DNA of 64,000 nt. Source: Siphonodentalium dalli. Its lineage: Eukaryota > Mollusca > Scaphopoda > Gadilida > Siphonodentaliidae. The stretch is from the NCBI GenBank assembly GCA_032622095.1, contig CP136066.1, positions 48,956,911 through 49,020,910 on the forward strand, written 5' to 3'. This document shows, piece by piece, positions 1 to 12,100 of this stretch. Every line of letters starts with the position of its first letter. The first letter of the stretch is position 1. The notes below the pieces were generated by a model. The model was not told the DNA's origin. It was given only the letters and a program-made list of their open reading frames with translations, and searched no databases. Both the position numbers and the translations under genes were made by a program.

Positions 1-122
1 TGATATTTGGGTAAATACTAAAAAGGTTGTGTGGATAACTTCTGGTGTTTTATGAATTTTCAGTGTACATAATCTATTTATTATTCATAATTAATTAATA
101 TGCATGGTAACATCAATTTCAG

Positions 123-1124
123 AGGAAGATAATGTTGGCATATTGAACAAGTACATTATACACGTCTTGTTTGAACCTATGGTAATCTAAATGCAGGGGA
201 GCCAATGGGTTCCAAAACTAGTAATATAGAGCGTTCTTAATCATGTGATTGGATACGGGACGCGCCACCATGTTGGATGTATATCCTATAGGAGCAATAT
301 TGATATAGGAACCTATATGAAACCATATCGCTGGTCCAATGATTTCCTATTTAACAAGAAAATGACAGCAAAGGGCATTAATGCAAAAAGTAAGTTAAAT
401 TAGCATTATAAAACTAGCATTATATTATAAATTGGATATCTTATTTTCTTATTATTTGAACCATTTCCTTCCAGTTAATGCACACATTTAGAATATCTAA
501 TCAGCTATCTAATCTCAATTTTGGATATGCCTGCATAATGATATCATAATTAAACTGATTATCACTCAAAGGTTGGTTTATCGGATGTTAAATCCACAAA
601 AAACATCACCAATATCATTTTTTGGGCATTTTTTGGGCATTTTAATAGTTCAATGCTAGCTAAAAATATTAATATTCAGTCCAATACAATATTTGATAAA
701 TTTACAAACAACTGTATCATTCACATAACTCATTTTCTGAAACATAATAATATCATTTCAGTTATTTCTGATGTAAACATAATTTTAAATTTGTTTACTA
801 TTTCTCATTTCAGAATTTGAAAACGACACCCAGAAAAGAAGACTGAGACTGCATGCATCGCCAGTGGAATTGACATATATCCTAAACAATTTATTAGCTA
901 GGGCGACCTACACCGAGCCTGAGAGTACAGAAATCAAATTGCATTAAAGATGGACATGATAGTGACAGCTAACATAAATTCTTGATATAAATATATACTC
1001 AAAATGGTTCATTTCACAAATATAAAATTGTTATCACGTCATAATTGTTTTGTTATTTCTAGCATCTCCAGAATGGATATCCAATTTTGATGACACCACC
1101 CATATTCCCATGCATCCTGCATAG
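123..1124 (+). CDS. Unrecognised gene, 3' part (four candidate exons)
   Basis: Four short stretches chain together in phase. They are 123-181 (acceptor tttcag, donor gtaatc), 359-389 (acceptor aacaag, donor gtaagt), 814-924 (acceptor ctcatttcag, donor gtacag) and 1063-1124 (acceptor ttatttctag), ending at TAG 1122-1124. Exon 1 enters with two bases and ends in phase 0, exon 2 ends with one base, exon 3 supplies two and ends with one, and exon 4 supplies two. Every junction therefore stays open, giving about 88 residues. The peptide reads EDNVGILNKYIIHVLFEPM, then a lysine-rich linker, then LHASPVELTYILNNLLARA, and ends IPMHPA. I do not recognise the family. The gene would continue left of the window and would converge on COMMD4. 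Exon 2 has a weak acceptor and exon 3 a weak GTAC-type donor, though COMMD4 exon 5 uses a similar one. No clear AATAAA follows. An alternative is exon 3 running on to the TAA at 945-947. Confidence 0.45.
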
Positions 1125-1194
1125 AGTTATCCCTCATTTCCATGCAGTATAGGTAACTCTATGAAAACAGGCCATCATTTCACCATAATCTTTA

Positions 1195-1620
1195 GCATTC
1201 GGGGACCAATTTAAGGATTCGAGACATGGTTCGTAAGGCTTCATCATTTGCATATAAGGCTTCGAAGCCTTAAATATAAGCCCTCGAAGCCTTATATGCA
1301 AATTATGAAGTCTTATTTAGCCTTCGAGTGCTTACGGGAACCAACAAGCCTTCTATAGGGTCGACTTATTTAAATGAGCTAAACCCTCGAAGGCTTAATA
1401 AGCCTTCGAGTGCTTATGGGAGTACTTAGCTCATTTAAATAAGTCGGCCCTATTGAGGGCTAAATTCTCTTTCGAGTGCTTATTTTGCCTGTAACTGGCC
1501 CATTGCATTGATTGAGATAAGGATTCATTTAAGTCTTCATTTGTAAGCATTCGAATCCTTCCTGAATGCTTACCGAGGGCTTGTGATTTCGGTAAGGGTA
1601 GTCAATGCAGTATACCCCAT
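1195..1620. repeat. Cluster of CTTCGAAGGCTTA inverted and direct repeats
   Basis: The motif CTTCGA(A/G)G(C)CTTA and its complement recur about ten times. A larger inverted pair is visible: the bases around 1366-1383 (gtcgacttatttaaatgagc) are matched in reverse near 1427-1446. This looks like a foldback-type non-autonomous element. No coding potential is seen. Confidence 0.6.
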
Positions 1621-1643
1621 TCTTCTTTGAGAATGGGATAAAC

Positions 1644-1802
1644 TACAGTAATGCCCTAAGTAATCGACTCCTTAACCATAGCAGAATTATGGGTAACTTT
1701 TCAAGATTTAGTCGGAAACAAGCCATATTTCCGACTAAATCCTGAAAAGTTACCCATAATTCTGCTATGGTTAAGGAGTCGATTACTTAGGGCATTACTG
1801 TA
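1644..1802. mobile_element. TA-flanked hairpin MITE (mariner-like), copy 1
   Basis: It starts TA-CAGTAATGCCCTAAG and ends CTTAGGGCATTACTG-TA. The two arms are near-perfect complements with a very short loop around 1712-1724, and one mismatch was seen (aagatttag against aggatttag). The TA flanks and CAGT ends fit a Tc1/mariner-type non-autonomous element. Confidence 0.75.
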
Positions 1803-2190
1803 GGTTGCATTGAAAAGTGACAAGTGTTTCCCTGTCAAGTTTGTAGCGGAGATATAATGGAGTATATGCTGACAGTGACAATCTCCTTACTGCATTCAGA
1901 CAGGACCTGTTGATGTGTTCTTTGGTTATGTCCGGGGTAGGGGTTTTCCCTGGAGGTACAAATGTATATTGGCGGAAAGAATAACGAGTAATCATTTGCT
2001 AGATATGGTCGACTGGTTTCGGATTGTTATTATCCTTCAGGACCTGTGGGTGTATACAATGTTCTGTTTACCTGGGACTCAGAAAATAAGTAAAGAATAT
2101 CTGAGATTTAAGTTTATTTATGATAAACATAATAATTAACAATATATTTAACATCAAAACCAAGGACGACTTATGATATACATGTTTCCA

Positions 2191-2435
2191 AGTCTGGATA
2201 TAGTGTGTCTGATATTTGCAGAATGAGGTCCCCAGAGGGTGAATTTAGTGATGCTACCCCGCACAGCTAGCATCACTTCATTCACCCCCTTGAAGAACTG
2301 ATTCTGATTACGCCTCATCTTCTGGGAAGTATCTATAGTCTCAAATTAAAATTGTTTTAGTTAATTTTTCCCTTCTGTTCAGTTTCTATATCCCCTAAAT
2401 TGCAGAAGATGAATGCATAATCGAGGTGAATAATC
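2191..2435. mobile_element. GCCTGGATATAGTGT-family element, partial
   Basis: It begins with the family end tctggatatagtgtgtctg and carries the first palindrome (gaggtccccagagggtgaat and a degraded complement), followed by the spacer typical of the family. The second palindrome is absent. Bases 1803-2190 to its left hold nothing I can name. Confidence 0.6.
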
Positions 2436-2570
2436 TGTCATATTAAAATATGATTAAAATACTATAATTCATCACCATTTGGAACGTCTGTGCCCATAGA
2501 GTAATAGAAAATAGCTGAAATCATAAAATCATTTCCTCCGTTATGGCTCCCAGAATACAACATAATTCAA

Positions 2571-2652
2571 ACTATAGTTTATTTTCAATGGAAGGGGAAT
2601 AACTCTATATCTAAATTTATAGATTTATTCCCCTTCTATTGAAAATAATAGA
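2571..2652. repeat. Short palindrome
   Basis: Arms of about 30 bases (ctatagtttattttcaatgg and its imperfect complement ending near 2652) flank an AT-rich loop. No terminal motif of the other families is present. Confidence 0.5.
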
Positions 2653-3059
2653 CTTTGTGCAGAAAATTGAGCACAGAGCAGACAATCGATATCTCAACAA
2701 AAACAACATGTTCACAGTTTATTACATCAAATAGGTTGAAAATACAATAATTTGGGGCTTCCTCTTTCAAATGGTATATAACATGGCATATATTTAATAT
2801 GTGATTTGGGGGTTCGAAAATTAAGTGGGCCTTTACATGTATGTAAATTCAAGGGTAATAAATGATACTAGTTGAGACTTTCTGTTAATGGGGCAGAGGG
2901 TACCATTTCCGGGCCCAAGCCCATATTTCCCCTCCCCCCCACACATTCCCTTGCAAAATCCATGAGTAACGTCTACTACACCAACACTGTGTACCCGGTA
3001 TCTTCCACTAAATATAACCAATGGAGTGATAAATGAAGATAATTTAATTTTCTAACGCT

Positions 3060-3345
3060 GACCACCAGTAATCAATTTTAGTTGATTCCCTGAAAAACAA
3101 CAAGAGCATCGCAGGGGTGCGGCAAAATACGTCTGTGGTAATTTCAACAAGGGCCATGAAAACTGGTGGGCAGAACCCAAATTTGAACTTGACCAGTATT
3201 TTTGGCTTGTAAACCCACATACAAAATTTGATTCCATTCAGTTCAGACTTACTAATGTTATCATCCGGAAACGAAAAAAGTGAAAGGACGTATATGCACG
3301 ACTGGACGGACGCACTGGCTGACGTACCGATGGACCAATAACATA
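3060..3345 (-). repeat. Dispersed repeat related to those at 29860-30230 and 43487-43745
   Basis: Shared blocks include aacaagggccat, gggcagaacccaaatt, tttgattccattcagttcag and gttatcatccggaaacg. The same blocks occur near 19190-19350, 28690-28850, 29860-30230 and 43487-43745. The open frames here are chance products of the repeat. It resembles dispersed repeats common in molluscs, but the class is not determined. Confidence 0.55.
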
Positions 3346-3468
3346 ATATGTACCTTGTTTTCAAAACGGGCATGTAAAAACATCAACAACTAATCCTACA
3401 CAACAATCTTATTCTGGAACTTATTGAAATTGAAATCGCTAAAAGCCATGCATGCTTTTGGTTACATG

Positions 3469-3673
3469 TACAGTAATGCTCTAAATCAACTCCTAAACCA
3501 TAGCAGAATTATGGATAATTTTTCAGGATTTAGTCATAAATATGGCTTGTTGCCATTCATTACAAAAAGAGCTTTCCGATGAATGGCAACAAGCTATATT
3601 TCCGACTAAATCCTGAAAAGTTACCCATAATTCTGCTATGGTTAAGGAGACGATTATTTAGAGCATTACATGT
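3469..3673. mobile_element. TA-flanked hairpin MITE (mariner-like), copy 2
   Basis: It starts TA-CAGTAATGCTCTAAAT and ends in a degraded gagcattacatgta. The arms are complementary around a loop near 3560-3575. The right end carries a small insertion before the TA. Confidence 0.65.
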
Positions 3674-3751
3674 ATGTCTGGTTACATTGTGATTACTTTT
3701 CCGATCATGATTTACAAGTAATGCGCATCATTCAGATGATGATGAAGCCAA

Positions 3752-4012
3752 GTCTGGATATAGTGTGTCTGGCATTTGCAGAATGAGGTCCCTTGAGGGT
3801 GAATATAGTGATGCCATCCTGCGTGGTGGGTTAGCATCAACAAATTCACCCTCTGGGGACCTCATTCTGCTTAGGCCTCAACTACTGTGGGAGACCTAGG
3901 ATCAGAATTTGGTGAATTTGGTGATGCTAGCCCGCTGTGTGGGGTAGCATCACTAAATTCACCCACTGGGGACCTCATTCTGCAATGTCAGTAACACTAT
4001 ATCCAGGCATGG
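3752..4012. mobile_element. GCCTGGATATAGTGT-family element, complete
   Basis: The left end is aagtctggatatagtgtgtc and the right end is cactatatccaggc. Two adjacent palindromes built from gaggtccc and gggtgaat, with their complements, fill the interior. Confidence 0.65.
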
Positions 4013-4314
4013 ATGAAGTCATTTTGCTTAATTTAAAAAAAAAATAATCACTTGATATTGTGTTAGATGCATGGAATTAGATTGTCCCCGAGTCAGGGAA
4101 GAATCCAGAGATAATTTGGGGACACCTGTTTTCCAAAAGAGGATGCATATATCCCCATATAACTTAATAAGGCTTCTACACCGAACCTACAGAGATACAG
4201 ATACATATATTATAAATATGACAATATATTTCTGATTTCAAAATTGAACATGCAAACAAAGGCTCAATTGCAACTGCATTTTTTTTTATTTACATAGTAT
4301 ATTGTTGAATTGCC

Positions 4315-4470
4315 TTAACCCTTTCAGTGCCAAGTCCAATTTTTGTATCAACCCATATTTCTAAGAGCTCTTTCCATCAATGTATCACATTATTATAATC
4401 AATAAATTTGAAAAATGATCAAGGAAATATGGGTTGATACAAAAATCGGACTTGGCACTGAAAGGGTTAA
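4315..4470. mobile_element. piggyBac-like MITE, subfamily A (half-hairpin form)
   Basis: TTAA flanks both ends, with terminal CCCTTTCAGTGCCAAGTCC and its complement (gacttggcactgaaaggg). TTAA duplication with CCCTTT ends is the hallmark of piggyBac-superfamily elements. The interior carries one arm of the palindrome that is complete in the copy at 60730-60940. Confidence 0.75.
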
Positions 4471-5035
4471 AAAGGTGGAAAATTCAGGATGACTCAATAC
4501 TGTCCACTAGGAATTTGGGGACAAGTGGACTTCTCGACAGGTATCAAAATAGCCCTGGATATCTTCCCTGGTTAGAGGGGTCCCAATCCCCAACCCCTAG
4601 AGGAAACCCTGACTAGTGATACAAATTATGATTGATGGCCTGCAGTGACAAATTAGTGCATAAAGTTTAAGGGGAAGCTGATATGATGGTGGTAGCCTGG
4701 TGCATGTACCTATGGATTATGTATAGACATGTGATCCTGCATCTTAAAAAAGAAAACAAAAACTACAATTGATCATTTGCGAGCCTGGCACGATTGATAT
4801 GCCTTCATGACTTATGCTAGCTGAGATATGTTGATCAGAAGATAGTATTCTAATACCTATTATTTGATGTTGTGTATCAATGTGCACCTGTCATCGTGAT
4901 AAAAAGAATTTTAAATTAATGGGACATGGAATATATAATGACTTGTTTACTGATATGTTAGTGCAAGAAGGTTGAGGTGATTACGTGTTTGATCATAAAT
5001 TTGGGTACAGTCGCCTTGTTGTGTTGTAAATTATT
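4471..5035. other. No recognisable feature
   Basis: AT-rich sequence. A 60-codon frame running out of the MITE on its left has no recognisable protein features. I see no RNA gene or repeat family here. Confidence 0.4.
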
Positions 5036-5850
5036 GATGTCCCCAGAGGGTGAATTTAGTGATGGTACCCAGCACAATGGGCTAACATCACCACATTCAC
5101 CCTCTGGGTACCTCATTCTGCTTATGCCTCATCTTCTGGAAAGTACCTAATAGTCTCAAATTAACATTACCATGCATATAGTTTGTCCAGGAGAATTATT
5201 AATCATGACGGCACACGATAAGCAACTCAATTAGCATGTAATTAGTTGAAATATTATTATGAAGGCGCAATTGAGTCATCCCGCTATTGTCATTTAGAAC
5301 GGGATATATTAGTAATAGTATAATCTTATTGAATATCAAAGCTGGCGCAAAAGATTGCACAACCAATTTTGTCGGAAGACTGTTCATTCGCTGCGATATT
5401 GTTATGAGTGACATTTGGCTGTGCACTGGTATGCGCCATCTTCTATTCCCGACGCAAACATGAATATGTTATTGTCAAATATCACTATAATAGTGGAATT
5501 CAGGATGTACCTGACCTGATTATGCTACTATAATATAAAATATAGTTATTCAAGAAATTCAGTTATGTCATACCGCTAGCAGTGGATAACATTTATTATC
5601 TGTTAGCGTTTTTGTCTATCTTCTATTGTTGAAAGTATAATAAAATGCATAATCGAGGTGACTAATGGGTGAAAATCACCAACTTCAACTGGGGAACTTC
5701 AATCTGATCCTAGATCTCCCATAGTAGTTGAGGCCTAAGCAGTATGAGGTTCCCATAGGGTGAATTTGGTGATGCTAGCCTCACTAAATTCAACCTCTGG
5801 GGACCTCATGCTGTAAATGTCAAACACTCTATATTCAGGCTTGGACTTTT
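5036..5850. mobile_element. GCCTGGATATAGTGT-family element, interrupted
   Basis: The first palindrome occupies 5036-5110 and the second about 5740-5850, ending tctatattcaggctt. The usual spacer is split after about 5165 by roughly 470 bp of unrelated AT-rich sequence (5170-5635) and resumes at 5640 with atgcataatcgaggtgac. This suggests a later insertion into the element, but I found no clear ends for the inserted piece. Confidence 0.5.
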
Positions 5851-6054
5851 GCATACATGCTCACTTAGAACAAATGTAATATATCATAATGATATTATCA
5901 TTGATGAGTTCACATAATAGCAAGAAAGGATTAGCTCTAATTGAGCACCGCGATCGAAGCGTTTACTCAAGTGTTTCCGCCTTTTTCAACAACTGAGAGA
6001 CAAATTCACCGGATGTCAAGATGAATCTTAAACCAACTCTTGAGTCTATATCTT

Positions 6055-6170
6055 GGTAATGAATCTGTTTGTAAGGATGCTGATGCTGGGGAACTATAAC
6101 AGTTGATGAGTATATCTCTGCTTGTAACGATGCTGATGCCAGGGGAACTAGTCGATGCGTATATCTCTGT
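6055..6170. repeat. Short tandem repeat in the COMMD4 3' UTR
   Basis: Two to three diverged copies of a roughly 60-bp unit containing gatgctgatgc, ggggaacta and tatatctctg abut the COMMD4 stop codon (6173-6175) on its 3' side. Confidence 0.55.
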
Positions 6171-6172
6171 AG

Positions 6173-9100
6173 CTACGTTCCAAGGGTCTCCATCATTGCT
6201 TGGGCTTGCTTTAGTTCTGAAATGAGACACAAATTGTAGAAACAAGACAGTCAATGACTGTGGGGTCGCTCACCAGACTGCAGAGACTGATAAGACTGGG
6301 ACTCTGGAGACCAAAACAGTCAGCACTTTTCATAATCACTTTAAAAGAAGTAGATTTAAACAGGATATGTGGCTAGAGAGACTACAAGTATGTAGCTTGG
6401 TGAAAATCCACCTTGAAATTGCCAACTGTACACTACTGATCACCCCCCTCCTCCAGCTCAACAAATCCCCTCCCGACCGGGCTCCAGACTCCCAAGCCTT
6501 AGGTTGGAATTTCACAACCGACACCTCAAACTTTCTCAATTGTTGGAAATTTCCAATCTCACAAGCGCCTTTTTCTAAAACCATTTAAACATGTTTGAAG
6601 CCCAATTATCCATGGGCCCAAAACACAATACATGTATGTCAGACCAATCAGTCAGGTGGTTCCAAGGTAGATGTTTTAATGAATTTGGTATTTCGATGAT
6701 TTTATTGGACACAAAAGTGTTAACTCCCCATAGCCTGCCATTTCTTGGCAGGTTGACCTCATTTTAACAAATCTGAATCTCAGTCACTAAAGGATCCTCC
6801 TGATTCCTCCATACTATATGTATTAAAGCTAAATAGTCCAAACTCTCTTGAGAAGACATTTTAAGAATTACTATAGAGACATATAGTTATGTCCCTGGTC
6901 CCACGGTGGGACCAGGGACATAACTATATGTCTCTATAGTAATTCTCCCACCCTATTTAACCTGGTGACCCCATCTGAATAAATTTGAATCCCAGACACC
7001 AAAGAACCCTTCATACATATCATAAATATCAGTAAAATAGACCTGATGGTCCTTGTGAAGGAAGCATATTAAGAGGGAAACTGTCCTTCGCTTGGCCCCT
7101 ATTTGACCAGGTGACCCCATTAAAAAAAATCTGCATTGCAGTCAAGGAAGAACATTCCATTCTATATAAGCCAACTAGTTCTTGCAAACATATTTTAAGA
7201 ATTACTATGTAGTGAAATAGTTAAGTCTCTTGCTCTGCCCTTATTTGACTTTGTGATCCCATTTTCACAAATCTGATAATGATAAGAATTAACTTCCCCA
7301 GTTGAAGTTGGTGATATTCACCCATTGGGCACCTCATTTATGAATTTTATCTTCTGCAAATTAGGGGATATAGAAACTTCCTAGAAGGGAAATTTAACTA
7401 ACAACAATGTAAATTTGATACTATAGATACTTCCCAGAAGATGAGGCCTAAGCAGAATGAGGTCTCCAGAGGGTGAATTTGGTGATGCTAACCTGCTGTG
7501 CGGGATAGCATCACAAAAAGCGTGTCTGTTTCTACATTGTGCATGCCTGGCCTCAAGCAACACAATGTATTATACAATCAAGCCTTGAAATAGTGTGATA
7601 GTGTGTCTGTCATTTGCAGAATGAGGTCCCCAGAGGGTGAATTTAGTGACGCTAAATTCACCCTCTGGGGACCTCATTCTGATAAGGCCCTCAACTGCTA
7701 TGGAAGATCTAGAATAAAATTGAATTTCCCCAGTTGAAGTTGGTGATGTTCACCCATTGGGTCCCTCAATTATGAATTTTATCTTCTGCAAATTAGGGGA
7801 TATAGAAACTTCCTAGAAGGGAAATTAAACTAACAATGTAAATTTGATACTATAGATACTTCCCAGAAGATGAGGCCTAAGCAGAATGAGGTCTCCAGGT
7901 GGTGAATTTGGTGATGCTAGCCCGCTGTGTGGGATAGCATCACTAAAAGCATGTCTGTTCCTACATTGTGCATGTCTGGCCTCAAGCAACACAATGTATT
8001 ATACAATCAAGCCTTGAAATAGTCTGTCTGTTATTTGCAGAATGAGGTCCCCAGAGGGTGAATTTAGTGACACTATCCTGCACAGCGGGCTAGTATCACT
8101 AAATTCACCCTCTGGGGACCTCATTCTGATAAGGCCCTCAACTGCTATGGAAGACCTAGAATAAGATTGAAGTTCCCCAGTTGAAGTTGGTGATGTTCAC
8201 CCATTGGGCACCTCAATCATGAATTTTATCTTCTGCAAATTACGGGATATATAAACTTCCTAGAAGGGAAATTTAACTAACAACAATGTAAATTTGATAC
8301 TATAGATACTTCACAGAAGATGAGGCCTAAGCAGAATGAGATCTTGAGACTCTAGATACTTCCCAGAAGATGAGGCCTAAGCAGAATAAGGTTCTCAGAG
8401 GGTGTATTTGGTTATGCTAGCCTGCTGTGTGGAGCAACCCCCTAAATTCACCCTCTGGGAACCTCATTCTCAAATGCCAGACACTCTTAATTCAAACTTG
8501 GAGAAAATGAAATTAATCTGATTTTAATGACCACTGAGTGATAATGTAAACAACAAGGGTGCTTCATTGATAACACCATTAATCTCAGTTAAATTACAAA
8601 TGACATGAATTACACTCTCTGGGGATGGAAAGCACTATGGCACAGCAGATGTTATCTACCCATCTGCCAGTTGTATAAACATCAGAGCACATGGGTGGCT
8701 TGCTGTAGTAGAGAATACAAGGATTTAAAGTCATTTACTGAACATTTCTGTACATCTGTATGTTCCTGATTTCTCCCAAACCCCTGATTTCAACCAAATA
8801 TAGTGGAGTGACTAGAGGTACCTCCCCTCCCCTCCCAAAGATGTAATGTCATAGGTTCTTCAAAATTTTAATGAGTTTTTTTTTATTTTATTTAAAAATA
8901 AAATATTTTATTTAATAAAAAAAAAATGATTTATTAAAAATAAAATATATATATATATTTATTTTTTTTGGTTAAATTGAGCATTATGTGATCACTCTGA
9001 TCCAAGAGACACTACCCCCACCAGTGACAGCCCTGCCACTACTGCATGGAATATTTAAATGACAACACATGAGTGGGTTATGATCTCAGCTTTAATGAAA

Positions 9101-12100
9101 TTATAAGCTTGTCCTGCAGATAGCCCATACGCATGGAAAACCAATTAAGCAGAGCCTTCGCTCTGACGAGAAGCCGAAGCAGAGAACGCTGAAGAAATAC
9201 TGCTGTACAGCGCAGGCACGAGCATGGCCCGACGAGCTAAGGTACGATTCGGAGCCGGCGCCCAAGAATTGCTATGAGGCGCCCTAAGCAATAAGCACAC
9301 ACGGCCACCAGGGAGAAGCCCAACGAGTGCGACGCAGGAATGGCAGTAGAGACCACTGGACAGCCCAACTCCCTATGGCTAAGCACCGTGGTATGGGCGG
9401 GCAACACCAAAGTTACCCCTGCAGGACGCACCAAAGCTGGATCAATGGCACTGATGACACAGCACCTGAAAGGGAAAACAAACAGCAGCAACGAGATGCA
9501 AATACACAGGGCCCTAGGCCCAAAACAAAACAGGCATCACAGAACAATGAATATGGCGTGCCACTCGGGACGCCGAACAAAGCGGGGCATGGAGCTCCAA
9601 GGGGGGGAGGGAGGGAGCGCGATGCGTATAATTCAAAAGTGAATTGCTTTCTCAGTTACCGGAAGGAGGCAGCATTCCGGGCGGATGTAAAATGCGGACT
9701 TTAAGTTCGGCCGATACGGAACGGATCGTACCGAAAAACCGGAATGTCTGCCGGATGACAGGATCAAAGAACCACATAAATCACCCCGAACCTTATCGGC
9801 CCTGGGTGCATTATGTGATCACTCTGATCCAAGAGACACTACCCCCACCAGTGACAGCCCTGCCACTACTGCATGGAATATTTAAATGACAACACATGAG
9901 TGGGTTATGATCTCAGCTTTAATGAAATTATAAGCTTGTCCTGCAGATAGCCCATACGCATGGAAAACCAATTAAGCAGAGCCTTCGCTCTGACGAGAAG
10001 CCGAAGCAGAGAACGCTGAAGAAATACTGCTGTACAGCGCAGGCACGAGCATGGCCCGACGAGCTAAGGTACGATTCGGAGCCGGCGCCCAAGAATTGCT
10101 ATGAGGCGCCCTAAGCAATAAGCACACACGGCCACCAGGGAGAAGCCCAACGAGTGCGACGCAGGAATGGCAGTAGAGACCACTGGACAGCCCAACTCCC
10201 TATGGCTAAGCACAGGCCTGGAATATTACACTCAGGCTACAGATCGAGAGCACTCTCAAATAAGCATAAGATGACTGCGCAGTCATAAACATACTAAGCT
10301 ACTATTGATAAGCCACCCATCAAAGTTACCAGACAGGTTATAACGCTATGGCGACACTACCACTACCACTATCTGCAGGACCGCCATAGAGTGCGCAGCA
10401 CTCCCCCAAACCAGGAGCTCCATGCCCAAATACATCAATGAAACAGTTAAGCCACCGGGAAAACCATAGTGTCAGATGCCAGGAAGGTCTCCAGGGCGCC
10501 CTGGAGACTATTCAGATAGATATCGTTGCCGACGGGGGAGAGATGGATCCCATCTGAACGATACATGCCCTTATCAGAAGCGCAAATGTCTGGGTGCTTG
10601 ATGCCACGACCCCCGTGATGCAAGACGAAGCCCAACATGCGTTGGTTAAAGTCCCGGCGCTGGCGAGCACCAATACTCGGGCGATGGGCGTTGTGCCAAT
10701 AGCGGCGCGGGAACACGTGTGACCAAATAAGGGTGCAGTCAGGCAAAGTTTCCTGCACATAAGAAAGTTCCCGCTTAACACTGGCACGCAAGTCACGGTA
10801 CCCACCGGCTGTGATGTCGTTAGAACCAAGCTGGATGATGATGTGGGTAGGATGCCGAGACTGCGGACAAGCGGCGAGCTCCCGGTCGAACGTGGCGTGG
10901 AAATCGCTCCAGAGCATCCCACGAGTGCCGATCCATCTAACAGAAGCGCCGCGGCTGGACAGCTGGAGATGTTGGCCAACAGGACGCCGCACAGCACGCT
11001 GGTGAGCCCAGTAGACGTGGGACGAACCCAAGACCCAGATAATGGCTACTGAAACGAGACTAAGCAGATGTTGAGTGGATGTATCGACGACAAACATCAG
11101 ACCGCCAACGACCCCGGTGTTGGATGGCATGGTAAGGGGTGCCCAGATCCGCCAGATAGGTAGCACCACCCGAACGAAATGAATGCGGCGTGATATATTG
11201 TCGAGAGCCGGACGTACGCAAAGCCTGATGGAGCACGGCCCGAAACTGCGCGACTGTGAGCGGGGTCTGAGCCTGGTGAGAAAGGAACAGTCCCGACCGG
11301 GAGCCGCGAATGGCAAGAAATGTGGTGGCCGCACGCAGCGGGCAGATATGTGGATCAGTCGGCAGGCACGGAATGCGAATATGAGCGGGAGGACCACATT
11401 GGTTCGTTTTAGAATGCCGGAGCCAAACGTCAATGGCGGAGCCGCACAACGAGACATCGCGAAGAAATATAGCATGTCCAAAGTCGGCCTTGGACACAGC
11501 GGCCAGTTCCCCCACGCGGAACAGTCCAAAAAAGGCCATCGTAAAGGCAGACGTAAACAAAGCGACCTCATGTGGCGACGAGCATATGCGAGGAAGCACG
11601 CGGAGCAAGGTGCGCAGCAAAGGTATTGTCACTGGAGCAGGACGAGATGATGAAGGCGTCAAGCGACGGACCCCGGTCAATAGTTGGCGAATGAGGTAAG
11701 TCGAAGTGGGATCTCGCATACCCCGGAGTCGATGCTGCCGACCGATGGCAGCCAGGTAGGTGGAAATGGTTGAAGCAGAATGCTGGGAGCGATGAAGCCC
11801 CGCGATAAACCCGACGATAGCGTGTTCCGGGAGCGGCCAGGAAACGGCCAAGTGATGCTGTTGTGCGAAATCGAGATAAGCCCGTATGGCGGTGCGATAC
11901 GTGCGGTGAGTTTTTGGCGCCCGGGAGGAAGTCAAAAGCAGCGTTACATGTCGACGCAGGTCCACAGGCACCTGGGAAATGGTGTTGGCGTTCGGGCGGC
12001 GGACGGCGCCAGTCGACGGAAACGTTTCATCTGGAAACGAGAGAGGCTGTCAGCGAGAGCATTATCACGAGACGCGATCCATGAAGCACGCAAGGAGATG

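Noticed and set aside
9327-9704. Plus-strand frames of 100-125 codons over the Ngaro 3' repeats
   Set aside because: They cross the boundary between repeat B2, the spacer and A2, show no domain, and run antisense to the element's genes.
11183-11650. Plus-strand frame of 155 codons
   Set aside because: It is the antisense shadow of the tyrosine recombinase, whose catalytic residues fix the minus strand as coding.
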